This document shows positions 52,933 to 62,033 of a stretch of DNA of 64,000 nucleotides, piece after piece. The position numbers and the translations under genes are program-made. The notes beneath the pieces are model-generated. The model was given only the letters and a program-made list of their open reading frames with translations. It was not told where the DNA came from and did not search any database. This DNA comes from an uncultured Cellulosilyticum sp. (lineage in GTDB: Bacteria; Bacillota; Clostridia; Lachnospirales; Cellulosilyticaceae). The stretch lies in assembly GCA_934725855.1 (NCBI GenBank), contig CAKVCL010000009.1:41270-105269 (forward strand). The letters are read 5' to 3'. How positions within the stretch are numbered: position 1 is the stretch's first letter; each line of letters begins with the position of its first letter.

Positions 52933-54798
52933 TTACAGCACCTTCCTTACTGTGCCAGGACTGTAGGTTGCAAATATCTGCTCGAAGTTCGTAGCGACAC
53001 TATCATTTGCCAAGGAGCTGTCACGCATCACGAAGTAATACGGCTCCTTCTGTGCGATTGCCTTGATGGTTTCCTCATTGACATCCTTATCAAAGCAGGC
53101 AATCAAGAAGCCATCCGCCACATCAAAGACCTTTTTGCCGACAATGGTGGTTTCTTCAATCTTACTGGAAAGTGTAACACCCAAATCCAGCATCACTTGG
53201 AACAGCAGATCCTCCGGGGTTCTGTCCTCCTTGATGTTATCTGCCATCATATCCAGCAGGTTCATATCAAAGTCAGTAGGGCTGTAGTAAACATCCTTCA
53301 TGTTGGATGTATCACATTTCAAGACACGGAAACCGATATCAAGGTTTTGCGTGGTCAAAGGACTATCCTCCTTGATTTTCTTGCCAGCACGGCGGATACG
53401 CTCCTTGCCGATTTCGCAGATGTTCTTATAACCGACTTTGTAGGCTTCGCTCTTTTCGTCAGTTTTTTCAGGAAGCTGAACCATAATGAACTTACGGTGT
53501 CCACCGTCCTCGGCATTGAGTTGCATAACTGCGTGGGCAGTTGTAGCAGAACCGGAGAAAAAGTCAAGAACAATTGCATCATTATCTCTCAATGCGATAA
53601 TCATCATACTCCGGATTAACTCAATAGGTTTTGGAGTGTCAAAAACTTGAATCCCGTCAAACAACTCTTTAATCATTGCCGCAGCCTGACGAGTGGTTCC
53701 AAACCGGCTTCCTTCCCACAAATTTTCTGGTGTTCTTCCCGGCTGGTCACAAAGATAAATTTTACGGATGATTCCGCTAAAATCATCCTTAAATTTAATT
53801 TCGCCAGTGGAAAGTTTTTCTTTAATACTTTCTTCAGACCAACGCCATCCGTTTGCAGGAGCTTTGATTATGTTTCCGTTTGGTGCAACAATATCATAGC
53901 AGAGCGTCTTTCTGTAATTTGGGCTTCTTACATCTCCACTACGCCACATACCTTTGGGGTCGTTATCTGGATTACTATAATTCTTATTGTCTTCATCAGT
54001 TCGCTCAAAATAAAACCTGTGCAAGCAGGGCTTATTTCTTGCATAAACTACAGTATGATTATACTGGCGAGAAAAATGTAACTCATCGTTTTTGCTTTGC
54101 TGAGTGTGTTTCCATACGATGTTAGCAACAAAATTTGACTCACCAAAAATCTCCTCACATATTTTCTTCAAGTTTTCTAATTCATTATCGTCAATACTGA
54201 TAAAGATGATGCCATCATCCGAAAGCAAATCCTTTGCAATCTTTAGCCTCGGATAAATCATATTTAACCAATCGGTATGAAAACGACCGTTGCTTTCGGT
54301 GTTCTGCACCATTCGGTTGCCTTCTTCATCGAACTGTCCGCTGCCCGCAAGATATTCCTCCGTGCTCTGAGCAAAATCGTCCTCATACACGAAGTCATTG
54401 CCTGTATTGTAGGGCGGGTCTATGTAGATCATCTTGATTTTGCCAAGGTATGTTTCCTGCAAGAGCTTCAGCACCTCCAAATTATCGCCCTCAATATAAA
54501 GGTTTTCGGTAGTATCAAAGTCCACACTTTCCTCTCTGCAAGGGCGCAGCGTCTTGTTAATCGGTGCATTGGCAAGAAGAACGGACTTCTTCTTGTCCGG
54601 CCAAGTGAACTGGTAGCGTTCCTCTTTGCCGTCCACCACAGTGCAGGAAATCTCCTGCATCAGCACATCCTTGTCGATTTCCCGGACGACCTCGCCGTTT
54701 TCGTCAATCGTTTCCGTTACGGCATTTGGGAACAGTGCCGCCAGCTTTTTAAAATTATCATCAGCCCTGTTGGGCGTGTGCATTTTCAGTTTATCCAT
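52933..54798 (-). CDS. mod: Type III DNA methyltransferase Mod (beta class)
   Basis: The 621-residue protein is an adenine-N6 methyltransferase and specificity subunit. Motif IV DPPYNTG (127-133) precedes motif I DFFSGSATTAHAV (FSGSA 414-418), the beta-class order. The region between, ~230-390, should hold the target recognition domain. GGAGG is the ribosome site. It overlaps the TIR gene by 8 bases and is followed without a gap by the AbiJ-like gene. With Res it should recognise a short asymmetric site; the sequence of that site cannot be predicted. Confidence 0.93.
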   Translation of the reverse strand: MDKLKMHTPNRADDNFKKLAALFPNAVTETIDENGEVVREIDKDVLMQEISCTVVDGKEERYQFTWPDKKKSVLLANAPINKTLRPCREESVDFDTTENLYIEGDNLEVLKLLQETYLGKIKMIYIDPPYNTGNDFVYEDDFAQSTEEYLAGSGQFDEEGNRMVQNTESNGRFHTDWLNMIYPRLKIAKDLLSDDGIIFISIDDNELENLKKICEEIFGESNFVANIVWKHTQQSKNDELHFSRQYNHTVVYARNKPCLHRFYFERTDEDNKNYSNPDNDPKGMWRSGDVRSPNYRKTLCYDIVAPNGNIIKAPANGWRWSEESIKEKLSTGEIKFKDDFSGIIRKIYLCDQPGRTPENLWEGSRFGTTRQAAAMIKELFDGIQVFDTPKPIELIRSMMIIALRDNDAIVLDFFSGSATTAHAVMQLNAEDGGHRKFIMVQLPEKTDEKSEAYKVGYKNICEIGKERIRRAGKKIKEDSPLTTQNLDIGFRVLKCDTSNMKDVYYSPTDFDMNLLDMMADNIKEDRTPEDLLFQVMLDLGVTLSSKIEETTIVGKKVFDVADGFLIACFDKDVNEETIKAIAQKEPYYFVMRDSSLANDSVATNFEQIFATYSPGTVRKVL

Positions 54799-55666
54799 TG
54801 TTTTCGTCCTCCGTATCTTCGGGTATAAATAATTCCTTCAATTCTGCGGCTATTTCTTCGGGAGTCATTGAAGCCGTAGTCATAGCCTTGCGGTCTGCTA
54901 TGATAGGGCTGTACTCAACAACTTGCTTTTTCGTCAGGTTGTGCCATATTGGAAGAATGGTTTTTCCGTTGACAGTTTCGACTTGGAAAAGTCCATTCAG
55001 CTCCGCTTTCGTCCAATATTTATGTTCGGCAATGTAGTTAGGCGAGAGAATGACCACACCATATCTTGATTTTGCCAGTCCTCTGTCAATTTTCTCACGC
55101 ATCGAGTCGCCCCATTTGAGCTTGTCTGTGTCATACCATACTTTAAGTCCCTGGCTTCGCAGCGCTTCTACAAACTCGTCAACAAATGATTCTTTATCCT
55201 CGTATGCGTGGGACACGAACACATCATATTCTTCATCGGCTGCTATTGGGGTAGTTGCTGGAGTGACTACCGGCTGCAAAAGCTGCTGCTGAAGTTCTTT
55301 TATCCGAGCTTCATAGGATGCCTGAATCTGTTGGGTTGCTTTATCCTGTTTCTTTTGCTCATTTTGCTGCTCCTTTTGGAGTTTCAAATAGGCTTCAGCA
55401 CGCTTCTTGCGTTTTTCGGCAATCTTCTTTCCGAAATCAGCACTATCCTGACTCTTTTTTGCTTGATCAGATTCGTGAGTAGCAATCTGCCGCATTTTAC
55501 TGTTAAGTGTAGATGCGGAAGTATGGCTGTTTATGCTTTTCTTCAAGGTGTTAATTTTGCCTTGGAGAGTAGCGACTTCTTTGTCCTTTGCTGCCTTTTT
55601 CTTTTCAAGGTCGGCAATTTCTTTATCAAGGCTATTTACCGTCCGTTGATATTGCTCACTTGACAT
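54791..55666 (-). CDS. Coiled-coil TIR-domain protein
   Basis: Residues ~5-130 of this 291-residue protein form a strongly charged coiled coil (lysine/glutamate-rich heptads). Residues ~147-285 are a TIR domain: YDVFVSHAYEDKESFVDEFV, GLKVWYDTDKLKWGDS (BB loop), and WTKAELNGLF with the conserved glutamate E222 of TIR NADases. Bacterial TIR proteins in defence loci cut NAD+ on infection, starving the cell. Overlap with mod suggests coupled translation. Enzyme activity is inferred from E222 and context. Confidence 0.85.
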   Translation of the reverse strand: MSSEQYQRTVNSLDKEIADLEKKKAAKDKEVATLQGKINTLKKSINSHTSASTLNSKMRQIATHESDQAKKSQDSADFGKKIAEKRKKRAEAYLKLQKEQQNEQKKQDKATQQIQASYEARIKELQQQLLQPVVTPATTPIAADEEYDVFVSHAYEDKESFVDEFVEALRSQGLKVWYDTDKLKWGDSMREKIDRGLAKSRYGVVILSPNYIAEHKYWTKAELNGLFQVETVNGKTILPIWHNLTKKQVVEYSPIIADRKAMTTASMTPEEIAAELKELFIPEDTEDENNG

Positions 55667-55684
55667 ATCAAGAACTCCTTTCTT

Positions 55685-56284
55685 CTATCTCAATTCATCT
55701 TTGAGCTTTTTTATCTGCTGCGCAAGCTCAAACTTCTTCTTTGGCTGTTTTTCAGCACGAGCCTGTTTTTCCAGCTTGGCAATCTCCTTTTCGATTTTCT
55801 GTCGGCGCTCATCGGCGGCGATCTGCTCATCAAGGGTATTGCCTTGATCTATCGTGATACCACCAATCTGCATGATGATATTCTCCCAGACAGAATCCAA
55901 ATTCAGCCCCTTTAGCTCAACAGAAAGGGCTTCTTTCCGTTTCCATTCCGTTTGCATCAGTTTGGTGTGGTAGGTAGCCAGTTTTGCTTCGTCACCACAT
56001 TCCAGTACCAACAGCATATTCTGGGGTATCAGCTTTGATATTGTGATAATCGTCTTATCGTCGAAATCTTTCTTTTTCAAAGCGACCAGAAGGACGAAAA
56101 AAGATTTGACCTGATCACCAGCAGCAATATGAACTTTTTCAACTGATACTTCATTGACAATGGTGATTCTTGAAATATCGGCATCAATTTTTGCTTTCTC
56201 TGCGGTGTTCATCTGAAACTTTGCATAGATTGCATTCTTCGGAAGCTGCTTGCTTAATTCGGTAGCTTTTGGCAAGCCAAGCAT
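55685..56284 (-). CDS. DUF4391 protein
   Basis: The 199-residue protein starts MLGLPKATELSKQLPKNAIY and has a conserved DUF4391 body (LVALKKKDFDDKTIITISKL, PQNMLLVLECGDEAKLAT). A basic coiled-coil tail occupies ~155-199. DUF4391 genes repeatedly occur beside SNF2-like helicases and type III Mod/Res genes, so it is likely a structural or loading partner of the helicase encoded 21 bases upstream. Its biochemical role is unknown. The ribosome site is GAGGTGG. Confidence 0.8.
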   Translation of the reverse strand: MLGLPKATELSKQLPKNAIYAKFQMNTAEKAKIDADISRITIVNEVSVEKVHIAAGDQVKSFFVLLVALKKKDFDDKTIITISKLIPQNMLLVLECGDEAKLATYHTKLMQTEWKRKEALSVELKGLNLDSVWENIIMQIGGITIDQGNTLDEQIAADERRQKIEKEIAKLEKQARAEKQPKKKFELAQQIKKLKDELR

Positions 56285-56305
56285 GATTCCACCTCACTTT
56301 CTATG

Positions 56306-59300
56306 TCATCGGACAACCAGGAAGCATATCAATTCAAAGTCGTCCAATTCCTTGATCTCATTCGTGAGAAAACTCATCTGACCGCCGCCTAAGAAGCTAT
56401 CAATATCGCTTTCTTCCTTGACCTCAATGATAGATGCAATGGCGTCACCCAGCAGCTTAGAGAACTCAGACATATTTCGTCCGTCACGAGTTTCCTTATT
56501 AAACTGACGGTACAATTCAGGAATAGGCTCTGTTTTCCCTTTGCAAAGGAAGCGCATCTTATCCAACATCTGCTTTGGAGAAAGATGGTCACAAATCACT
56601 TCGCCATCGTTGCTGATGTAAACCATATAAAACGGGTGCAGGCGGTTCTGATTATCAATATTTACACTGTTGGAACGATTCTTCAGAACATAGATAACGC
56701 CTGCCGGTGTTTCTTCCGAAGCAGCGGCTACCGAGTGGAGTCCAAACGGAGCTTTGTCAATATCCGGGTGGTTCTTAATATATTCCAGCAAATCCATGCG
56801 GAATTCATTCAGCCCCAGATCCATAATAGAAATACCGGTAGACATATCTTCAATATCTACTACTTCTTCCTGCAAACGCTTCAGCTGTGCCTTGCGGTAT
56901 TCAAGGTCTGTTTTTTCCTCATCACTCAAAAGGTTATCGTCACCCGTTGCGGTCATATCAACGATTTTCATACGGGTCTCAACTTTTGCCTTCAGGTCAA
57001 TGTACTCATCAAGAGTCACATCCGGCCAGAAGTTCACAAGCTGAATAAAGGCGTTCTTACTGCCAATACGGTCGATACGACCAAAGCGCTGAATAATACG
57101 AACAGGGTTCCAGTGAATGTCATAGTTAATCAGATAATCGCAGTCCTGCAAGTTTTGACCTTCTGAAATACAGTCGGTAGCAATCAGAAAATCAATCTCT
57201 GTTTTATCATTCGGCATAAGCAGATGCTTGTCCTTAGATATTGGAGAGAAACAAGTCAATACCGTATTCAAATCGCTTTTCAGCTTCGGAACGGTGGTGC
57301 GGCCCTCTACAGAACCCGATACCATCGCTGTATTGAGTCCAAAATTCTCCTTTACATATTTGCTTACGTTATCGAACAGATACTCAGCCGTATCAGCAAA
57401 GGCAGTGAAAATAATGATTTTCTTATTATCCTGGTTGATGGGGTTCTCCAATTTATTCTTGATAACCCGGAATAGCTCCTGAAGTTTAGAATCATACTTA
57501 GGTGTAATATCTCCAACCATCAGTGTCAGAAGTTCAAGAATATCCCGATCTTTTACAAGACTATCTCTCCAGGATTTATAATCCATATCTCCAATTTCAA
57601 TTTTAACTTTCTTTCCAAAGGTAAACAGCTCATCACCGTTTTGATCCTCACTGGCAAATTCGTCAATATTCGAGATATCCGTCAGTTCAAGCTTCACTGA
57701 GGATGTTTTATCATAAGTGTCAATACTATGGATGGTTGAATCTATCAAACTGTAGATTCGCTTCAGTGTAAGGTTAAAGGAATGAACAGAGCTTTCCATT
57801 CGCTTCATCAGGTTGATTGCGGTCAAGCGACGAATGCCTTGCTCACGGTTTGCCTGCGTAAAACCAACATTGACCTTGTTATCTTCATACATTTCAGCAT
57901 ACTTCTCCATTTTACTCGGAAGAATAAAATGAGTAGGCGTATAAATAGATAATGTCAGCTGTGTCAGCTGCTCATAGATTTCGTTATAATTGATTGCTTC
58001 CTTTAAGTTGGTAAGCGGCGGTCTTAGGGATATTGGCTTCAATCTGGTGGGGAAGGTTCCGATATCAGAAGTATCATAATATTTCTGAATATGCTTTCTG
58101 GAACGTGCAATGGTTACAGAATCCAAAACCTCAAAGAAGTCAAAATCCAGCATCCGCAGAAGATTCTCCGTTGTTCTATCTGCGGGGTCCCATTTACTCC
58201 AAGTATTGAATGCTCTCTGGGCATTCTTAAAAATTTCATCAATACTTTTTGTTGTGTTCAGTTTATCATCAATCAAGTCTGTATTGCCTTCATAAGCAAG
58301 AGCAAGCTGATTCTTCAGATCGTTGAAACGATTATTAACCGGCGTTGCAGACAACATCAAAACCTTGGTTTTCACACCCTTGCGGATAACTTTATTCAAA
58401 AGCTTCAAATAGCGATTTTCCTTTTCGTTATCTTCACCGGATAGCTTTCCACCATTACGGAAGTTATGGGATTCGTCTATTACAACCAAGTCGTAATTGC
58501 TCCAATTCAATCTATCCAAATCCAGACCATTAGACTTACCGTGGGTACGGTTCAAATCTGTATGATAGAGGACATCGTAACGCAAACGATCAGACGCAAT
58601 CGGGTTATTCACATAGTTATCCTTATAGGTATTCCAGTTATTTGTCAGTTTCTTCGGGCAAAGAACGAGTACAGACTTATTTCTGTTTTCGTAATATTTG
58701 ATAACTGCCAAAGCGGTAAAAGTTTTACCAAGACCAACACTATCCGCCAAGATACAACCATTGAATTTTTCCAATTTGCTGATGATAGCAAGCACAGCAT
58801 CTTTCTGGAAGTTATAAAGCATAGACCATATCTTGCTTTCCTTAAATCCAGTAGCCTCATTAGGCAAATGATCTTCGGATACATCTTCTAAAAACTCGTT
58901 GAAGATATTATAAAGTGTCACAAAATAAATGAAATCCGGAGAATTTTCGTTATAGGCAGCTGTAATATTGTCAATAACTTCATCAGTGACTTCTTGTAAT
59001 TTTGAGTTGTCCTTCCAAAGATTATCAAACAAATCTATGTATGCAGTCGAAAATGGTGCTTCTGTTTTTTGAACCATGTTATAAGCGTTATTACCACGCT
59101 CGCATCCAAGATCAACTGTGGTAAAGCCAGTAATTGGCATATAGTTCTTTTCATCCAAATTGATGAAGCCCATCATATTCTCATTGGTTACATTCGATTT
59201 GAAAGTAACTTTTTTCCGAATCCATTCGGCACATTCTTTTGCAATCGCTTTCTGTGTAAGTTCATTTCTTAGTTTTACCTCAAACTCTGTTCCGTACAAA

Positions 59301-59542
59301 CTGCGTTCTCGGCTTAATCTGGGAATATAAAACTCTCGTTTTTCCTTTTTCGCTTTTTCGGTTGTAAAAGTCGGAGATGTGAAAATAAATCTCAATTTCT
59401 CAATCCCTTGAAGTTCCTTTTTTAATTTCTGAAAAGCATAAATAGAGAAGCAGGCGGCTGCAACAGAAAGCCGACTACCTTCTTTTATTTCGACTGCTAA
59501 ATCATCTCGCAATGTTTTAGTTGTATTGTTAATTAGTTCCAT
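56306..59542 (-). CDS. SNF2/DEAD-box helicase with PLD-like N-terminus
   Basis: The protein (about 1078 residues) is a SF2 ATPase: Walker A ADSVGLGKTFTALAV (GLGKT 270-274), Walker B VVIDESHNFRNGG (DESH 356-359), motif III MLSATPVNNR and motif VI QRFGRIDRIGSKN near ~820. The first ~170 residues resemble the PLD-like region that precedes such helicases, but I see no HKD motif, so phospholipase/nuclease activity is doubtful there. The ATG at 59542 has AGGGAG spacing. It is the second gene of the defence operon, after the small XRE gene. Confidence 0.88.
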   Translation of the reverse strand: MELINNTTKTLRDDLAVEIKEGSRLSVAAACFSIYAFQKLKKELQGIEKLRFIFTSPTFTTEKAKKEKREFYIPRLSRERSLYGTEFEVKLRNELTQKAIAKECAEWIRKKVTFKSNVTNENMMGFINLDEKNYMPITGFTTVDLGCERGNNAYNMVQKTEAPFSTAYIDLFDNLWKDNSKLQEVTDEVIDNITAAYNENSPDFIYFVTLYNIFNEFLEDVSEDHLPNEATGFKESKIWSMLYNFQKDAVLAIISKLEKFNGCILADSVGLGKTFTALAVIKYYENRNKSVLVLCPKKLTNNWNTYKDNYVNNPIASDRLRYDVLYHTDLNRTHGKSNGLDLDRLNWSNYDLVVIDESHNFRNGGKLSGEDNEKENRYLKLLNKVIRKGVKTKVLMLSATPVNNRFNDLKNQLALAYEGNTDLIDDKLNTTKSIDEIFKNAQRAFNTWSKWDPADRTTENLLRMLDFDFFEVLDSVTIARSRKHIQKYYDTSDIGTFPTRLKPISLRPPLTNLKEAINYNEIYEQLTQLTLSIYTPTHFILPSKMEKYAEMYEDNKVNVGFTQANREQGIRRLTAINLMKRMESSVHSFNLTLKRIYSLIDSTIHSIDTYDKTSSVKLELTDISNIDEFASEDQNGDELFTFGKKVKIEIGDMDYKSWRDSLVKDRDILELLTLMVGDITPKYDSKLQELFRVIKNKLENPINQDNKKIIIFTAFADTAEYLFDNVSKYVKENFGLNTAMVSGSVEGRTTVPKLKSDLNTVLTCFSPISKDKHLLMPNDKTEIDFLIATDCISEGQNLQDCDYLINYDIHWNPVRIIQRFGRIDRIGSKNAFIQLVNFWPDVTLDEYIDLKAKVETRMKIVDMTATGDDNLLSDEEKTDLEYRKAQLKRLQEEVVDIEDMSTGISIMDLGLNEFRMDLLEYIKNHPDIDKAPFGLHSVAAASEETPAGVIYVLKNRSNSVNIDNQNRLHPFYMVYISNDGEVICDHLSPKQMLDKMRFLCKGKTEPIPELYRQFNKETRDGRNMSEFSKLLGDAIASIIEVKEESDIDSFLGGGQMSFLTNEIKELDDFELICFLVVR

Positions 59543-59608
59543 ACCTAATCTCCCTAACTTCCTTAATACAAATGATATCACAGTTGCTGTCCCATAATAG
59601 TCACAGCA

Positions 59609-59818
59609 TTATTTATCCGGAACTATTTCCATAATATCGTCGAAGGTGCAGCCCAGGGTAGAACAGATTTTCACAAGCGTATCTGTAGTTACGTTCTCTC
59701 CTCGATGCATTTTATTGATGGTATAGTTACTCAGATTTGCCTGTTCAGCCAAATCTTTTTTCTTCATATCTCGGTCAATCAATAGCTTCCATAGTCTCTT
59801 ATAGCTGACAGCCATCAT
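59609..59818 (-). CDS. Small XRE regulator, controller-protein-like
   Basis: This 69-residue protein consists of one HTH_3/HTH_26 domain (KLLIDRDMKKKDLAEQANLS, NYTINKMHRGENVTTDTLVK). Size and lack of an effector domain match the C (controller) proteins that time expression of restriction genes. It is first in the defence operon, 66 bases before the helicase start, and a palindrome sits at its own transcription start. It may repress or time the operon. This is inferred; such small HTH proteins are also common in other elements. Confidence 0.75.
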   Translation of the reverse strand: MMAVSYKRLWKLLIDRDMKKKDLAEQANLSNYTINKMHRGENVTTDTLVKICSTLGCTFDDIMEIVPDK

Positions 59819-59853
59819 TTCACCATTCCTTTCTTCCAGATATTTCGTTCAAA

Positions 59854-59898
59854 AAGTACCTGTACTTATAATTATAGCACGCAAATAGGTAAACTCAA
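59854..59898 (-). promoter_or_regulatory. Promoter and operator of the defence operon
   Basis: On the minus strand TTGAGT (59893-59898) and TATAAT (59871-59876) are 16 bases apart. Right after the -10 box lies AAGTAC-N2-GTACTT (59854-59867), a perfect 6-base dyad at the expected start point, suited to a dimeric HTH protein. It drives the XRE gene and probably the six genes after it. Confidence 0.7.
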
Positions 59899-60212
59899 CA
59901 AGAAAGTGAGCTATCACTACATTTTATTTTCTCATTTCAAAGAATTATCCGATTTTTTGAAGCGGAAGGACTTTTAGAGCTTAGAGAAACGGAATTTTTG
60001 GGTTTTACAAATTGGCAAGCAGTGTAAACCTGTACAGGTTTACTCATTTTCTCGATTTTCCCTTCGGTGCAACCTTCGCCAATTTGCTTGTTGGGGCAGC
60101 ATCCCCAATCCCCTTTGAACATCATCTGCCGATGATGGCTGCACGATTTTCAATCGTTTTCAAAAGAACAGTAGAATAAAAATTTGCCCATGGTTGAAAG
60201 CACCGAAGTCGA
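59899..60212. other. Non-coding stretch with palindrome, possible oriT
   Basis: This region between the XRE promoter and the relaxase terminator has a perfect palindrome with 10-base arms (60024-60043, GTAAACCTGT half) and a wider inverted repeat AAATTGGC/GCCAATTT around it. A 62-codon frame on the minus strand is cysteine-rich and has no recognised family. Inverted repeats near relaxase genes often mark transfer origins, so this is a candidate, without firm proof. Confidence 0.35.
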
Positions 60213-60275
60213 AAAGCAAAAAAGTAGCCACGATCCGCACCCTTTGGGAGAGTGCAGACCGTGGCTTTTTGCTTT
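60213..60275 (-). terminator. Terminator after the relaxase gene
   Basis: A long imperfect stem (AAAGCAAAAA...GCCACG with CGTGGC...TTTTGCTTT) begins at the relaxase stop codon. Confidence 0.75.
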
Positions 60276-61686
60276 AACGGAAGTTCTTTTTTTCCTCTTT
60301 CTCTTGTTCTTTTTCCTGCTCTTTCTGCCTGTCGATATTCAGAATCGTTTCAACCGTCCGTTTAGCAATCAGCAATTCTTCTTTTTCTTTTCTTATCTGA
60401 CGGTACTCAGCATAATCTTGTTTCTTCTGGACTGCCAGCTGATGAAATTCCTCATACAGAGATTGACTGGATGGGAGCTTTGTAATCTGCAATTCGTCAA
60501 AGGCTTGCTTCGCCGCTTTATGAATTGTGATTTTCTGACGGTGTTCCTCAAAGAACTTTTTGCTGTATCCAGCCTTGCGGTACTCGATATAGATTTGCCT
60601 TGTGTTGCGATAATTTTTGATGTGTTGCTGCAACGCCTGAACCTCAACCATTCGTTTCTCTGCGGCCTTGATAGAATCAGAAAGCGCATCGAACCGGGCA
60701 GACAGATTTTCAATATGAGCGGTCAGATCGTCGTAGTTGCCCAAGCCTTTTTCTTTCAAAAGGATGACGGTACGGGCAGCTTCTTTGCGGTTGAACTTCT
60801 TCGCCCACTTTTCATAACCGACCGTCTTACCCTCGGCCATCTTTGCCTGAATATCAATCAACATCTGGAACTGCTTCGGGGCAGGAGTCTTGGCAGAGTT
60901 GCCTTTTGATTTGTGCAGGTTCTTACCGGAGATAACGGCTTGCAGTTCCTCTTTGCTATATCCTTCGCCCAGAGAACGCAGCCGAATGAAACGCTTCTGA
61001 TTCTTGCCCTTGAACGCAGGCTGCTTTCCATCTTTGAACTCAAATCCCATGTCAGCCAGAGCCTGAACAAAGCCATCAAAGCTCTTTGGTTTCTGCTTCA
61101 GCACCGCATCAATCGCATCACATAATTCGTCACGCTGGGTACGCTTCTTGGGATAAACGGTTCTTTTCTGGCGCTCCCGATATGGCTTCGGTGTAATAAT
61201 GGACAGACCGTGTTCCAGGCAAACCATATCGCTGAGTCTTTGAACTGCCAGACCAGAAAGGAAGAAATTCTTGAATTTCCGTGTGGCATCCAGCGAGGTC
61301 GAATTATAAATGATATGGTTGTGAATGTGAGATTTGTCGATGTGGGTCGCAACGATGAAAGCGTGTTTGCCCTTTGTCCATCGCATCGCTGTTTCATAGC
61401 CGACCCGGTTCGCTTCATCCGGAGTGATTTCTCCCGGCTTAAAAGACTGGCGTATCTGGTATGCGATGATATTGTTCTTCTGCTGTCTGCCGGTAATATG
61501 TTGGTACTGCCGTTTGGAAAGCAGAAATTCTTCATCCGCTGTCTTTGGATCACACTCATAGGAGCTGATAAATTCGCCATCATTGGTTTTTGCGGCGTTT
61601 TGTGAGTAGTCGGTTCTGTCTGCCAAACATTGAGTGACCGTCTTTCCCTTATTCACATGAAGCGCAATCAATCTTGTTGCTGCCAT
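60274..61686 (-). CDS. Relaxase (MobA/MobL-type)
   Basis: The protein (about 470 residues) nicks the transfer origin and pilots single-stranded DNA. The relaxase domain (~1-190) contains the three-histidine motif THIDKSHIHNHIIYNS (H115, H120, H122, H124) and an early tyrosine region (DRTDYSQN). The C-terminal half is a charged coiled coil. AAGGA selects the ATG at 61686 (MAATRLIALHVNKG). Together with the MobC-like protein at the right edge it makes the element mobilizable, with conjugation machinery presumably supplied elsewhere. Confidence 0.9.
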   Translation of the reverse strand: MAATRLIALHVNKGKTVTQCLADRTDYSQNAAKTNDGEFISSYECDPKTADEEFLLSKRQYQHITGRQQKNNIIAYQIRQSFKPGEITPDEANRVGYETAMRWTKGKHAFIVATHIDKSHIHNHIIYNSTSLDATRKFKNFFLSGLAVQRLSDMVCLEHGLSIITPKPYRERQKRTVYPKKRTQRDELCDAIDAVLKQKPKSFDGFVQALADMGFEFKDGKQPAFKGKNQKRFIRLRSLGEGYSKEELQAVISGKNLHKSKGNSAKTPAPKQFQMLIDIQAKMAEGKTVGYEKWAKKFNRKEAARTVILLKEKGLGNYDDLTAHIENLSARFDALSDSIKAAEKRMVEVQALQQHIKNYRNTRQIYIEYRKAGYSKKFFEEHRQKITIHKAAKQAFDELQITKLPSSQSLYEEFHQLAVQKKQDYAEYRQIRKEKEELLIAKRTVETILNIDRQKEQEKEQEKEEKKNFR

Positions 61687-61748
61687 TCTCATCACTTCCT
61701 TCCCAAAAAGAAAAAGCCACCGGTCGGTGACTTTTCTCTGATATTATC

Positions 61749-62033
61749 TTATGACCTAATAAATGCTCCCAAACTTTCTCCTATATTCTCAGCTTTCATA
61801 ACAGCCCAGACGAGCAGGAACACCGCTGCTATTGTCGCAATTCCAAGAACCACAAGGATAAGCAGGGACTGCCACAAAGCCTTTACAATGCAGTAAATCG
61901 CAGAGCCGCCAATAACCAAAAGCAATAAACCAATTACATAGGACACAACATTTGTAAGCAGATTTCCAAGAACGCAAATCAATTTTACAACGAACAGCAC
62001 CGGCAGTGCCAATATCTTCAATACCAGCTTCAT
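61749..62033 (-). CDS. Small multi-pass membrane protein
   Basis: The 94-residue protein is mostly hydrophobic with about three membrane segments (~5-25, ~30-50, ~55-80). Start MKLVLKILALPVLFVVKLIC. Similar small membrane proteins sit next to relaxase genes in many clostridial elements, with no known role. I see no conserved polar residues that hint at function. Confidence 0.65.
   Translation of the reverse strand: MKLVLKILALPVLFVVKLICVLGNLLTNVVSYVIGLLLLVIGGSAIYCIVKALWQSLLILVVLGIATIAAVFLLVWAVMKAENIGESLGAFIRS

Noticed and set aside
53647..57166. Several plus-strand frames of 140-260 codons opposite the R-M and helicase genes
   Set aside because: They mirror strongly coding minus-strand genes and lack ribosome sites or domains.
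59937..60125. 62-codon cysteine-containing frame next to the relaxase
   Set aside because: It has no recognised domain and lies over a perfect palindrome; more likely a by-product of conserved non-coding DNA.
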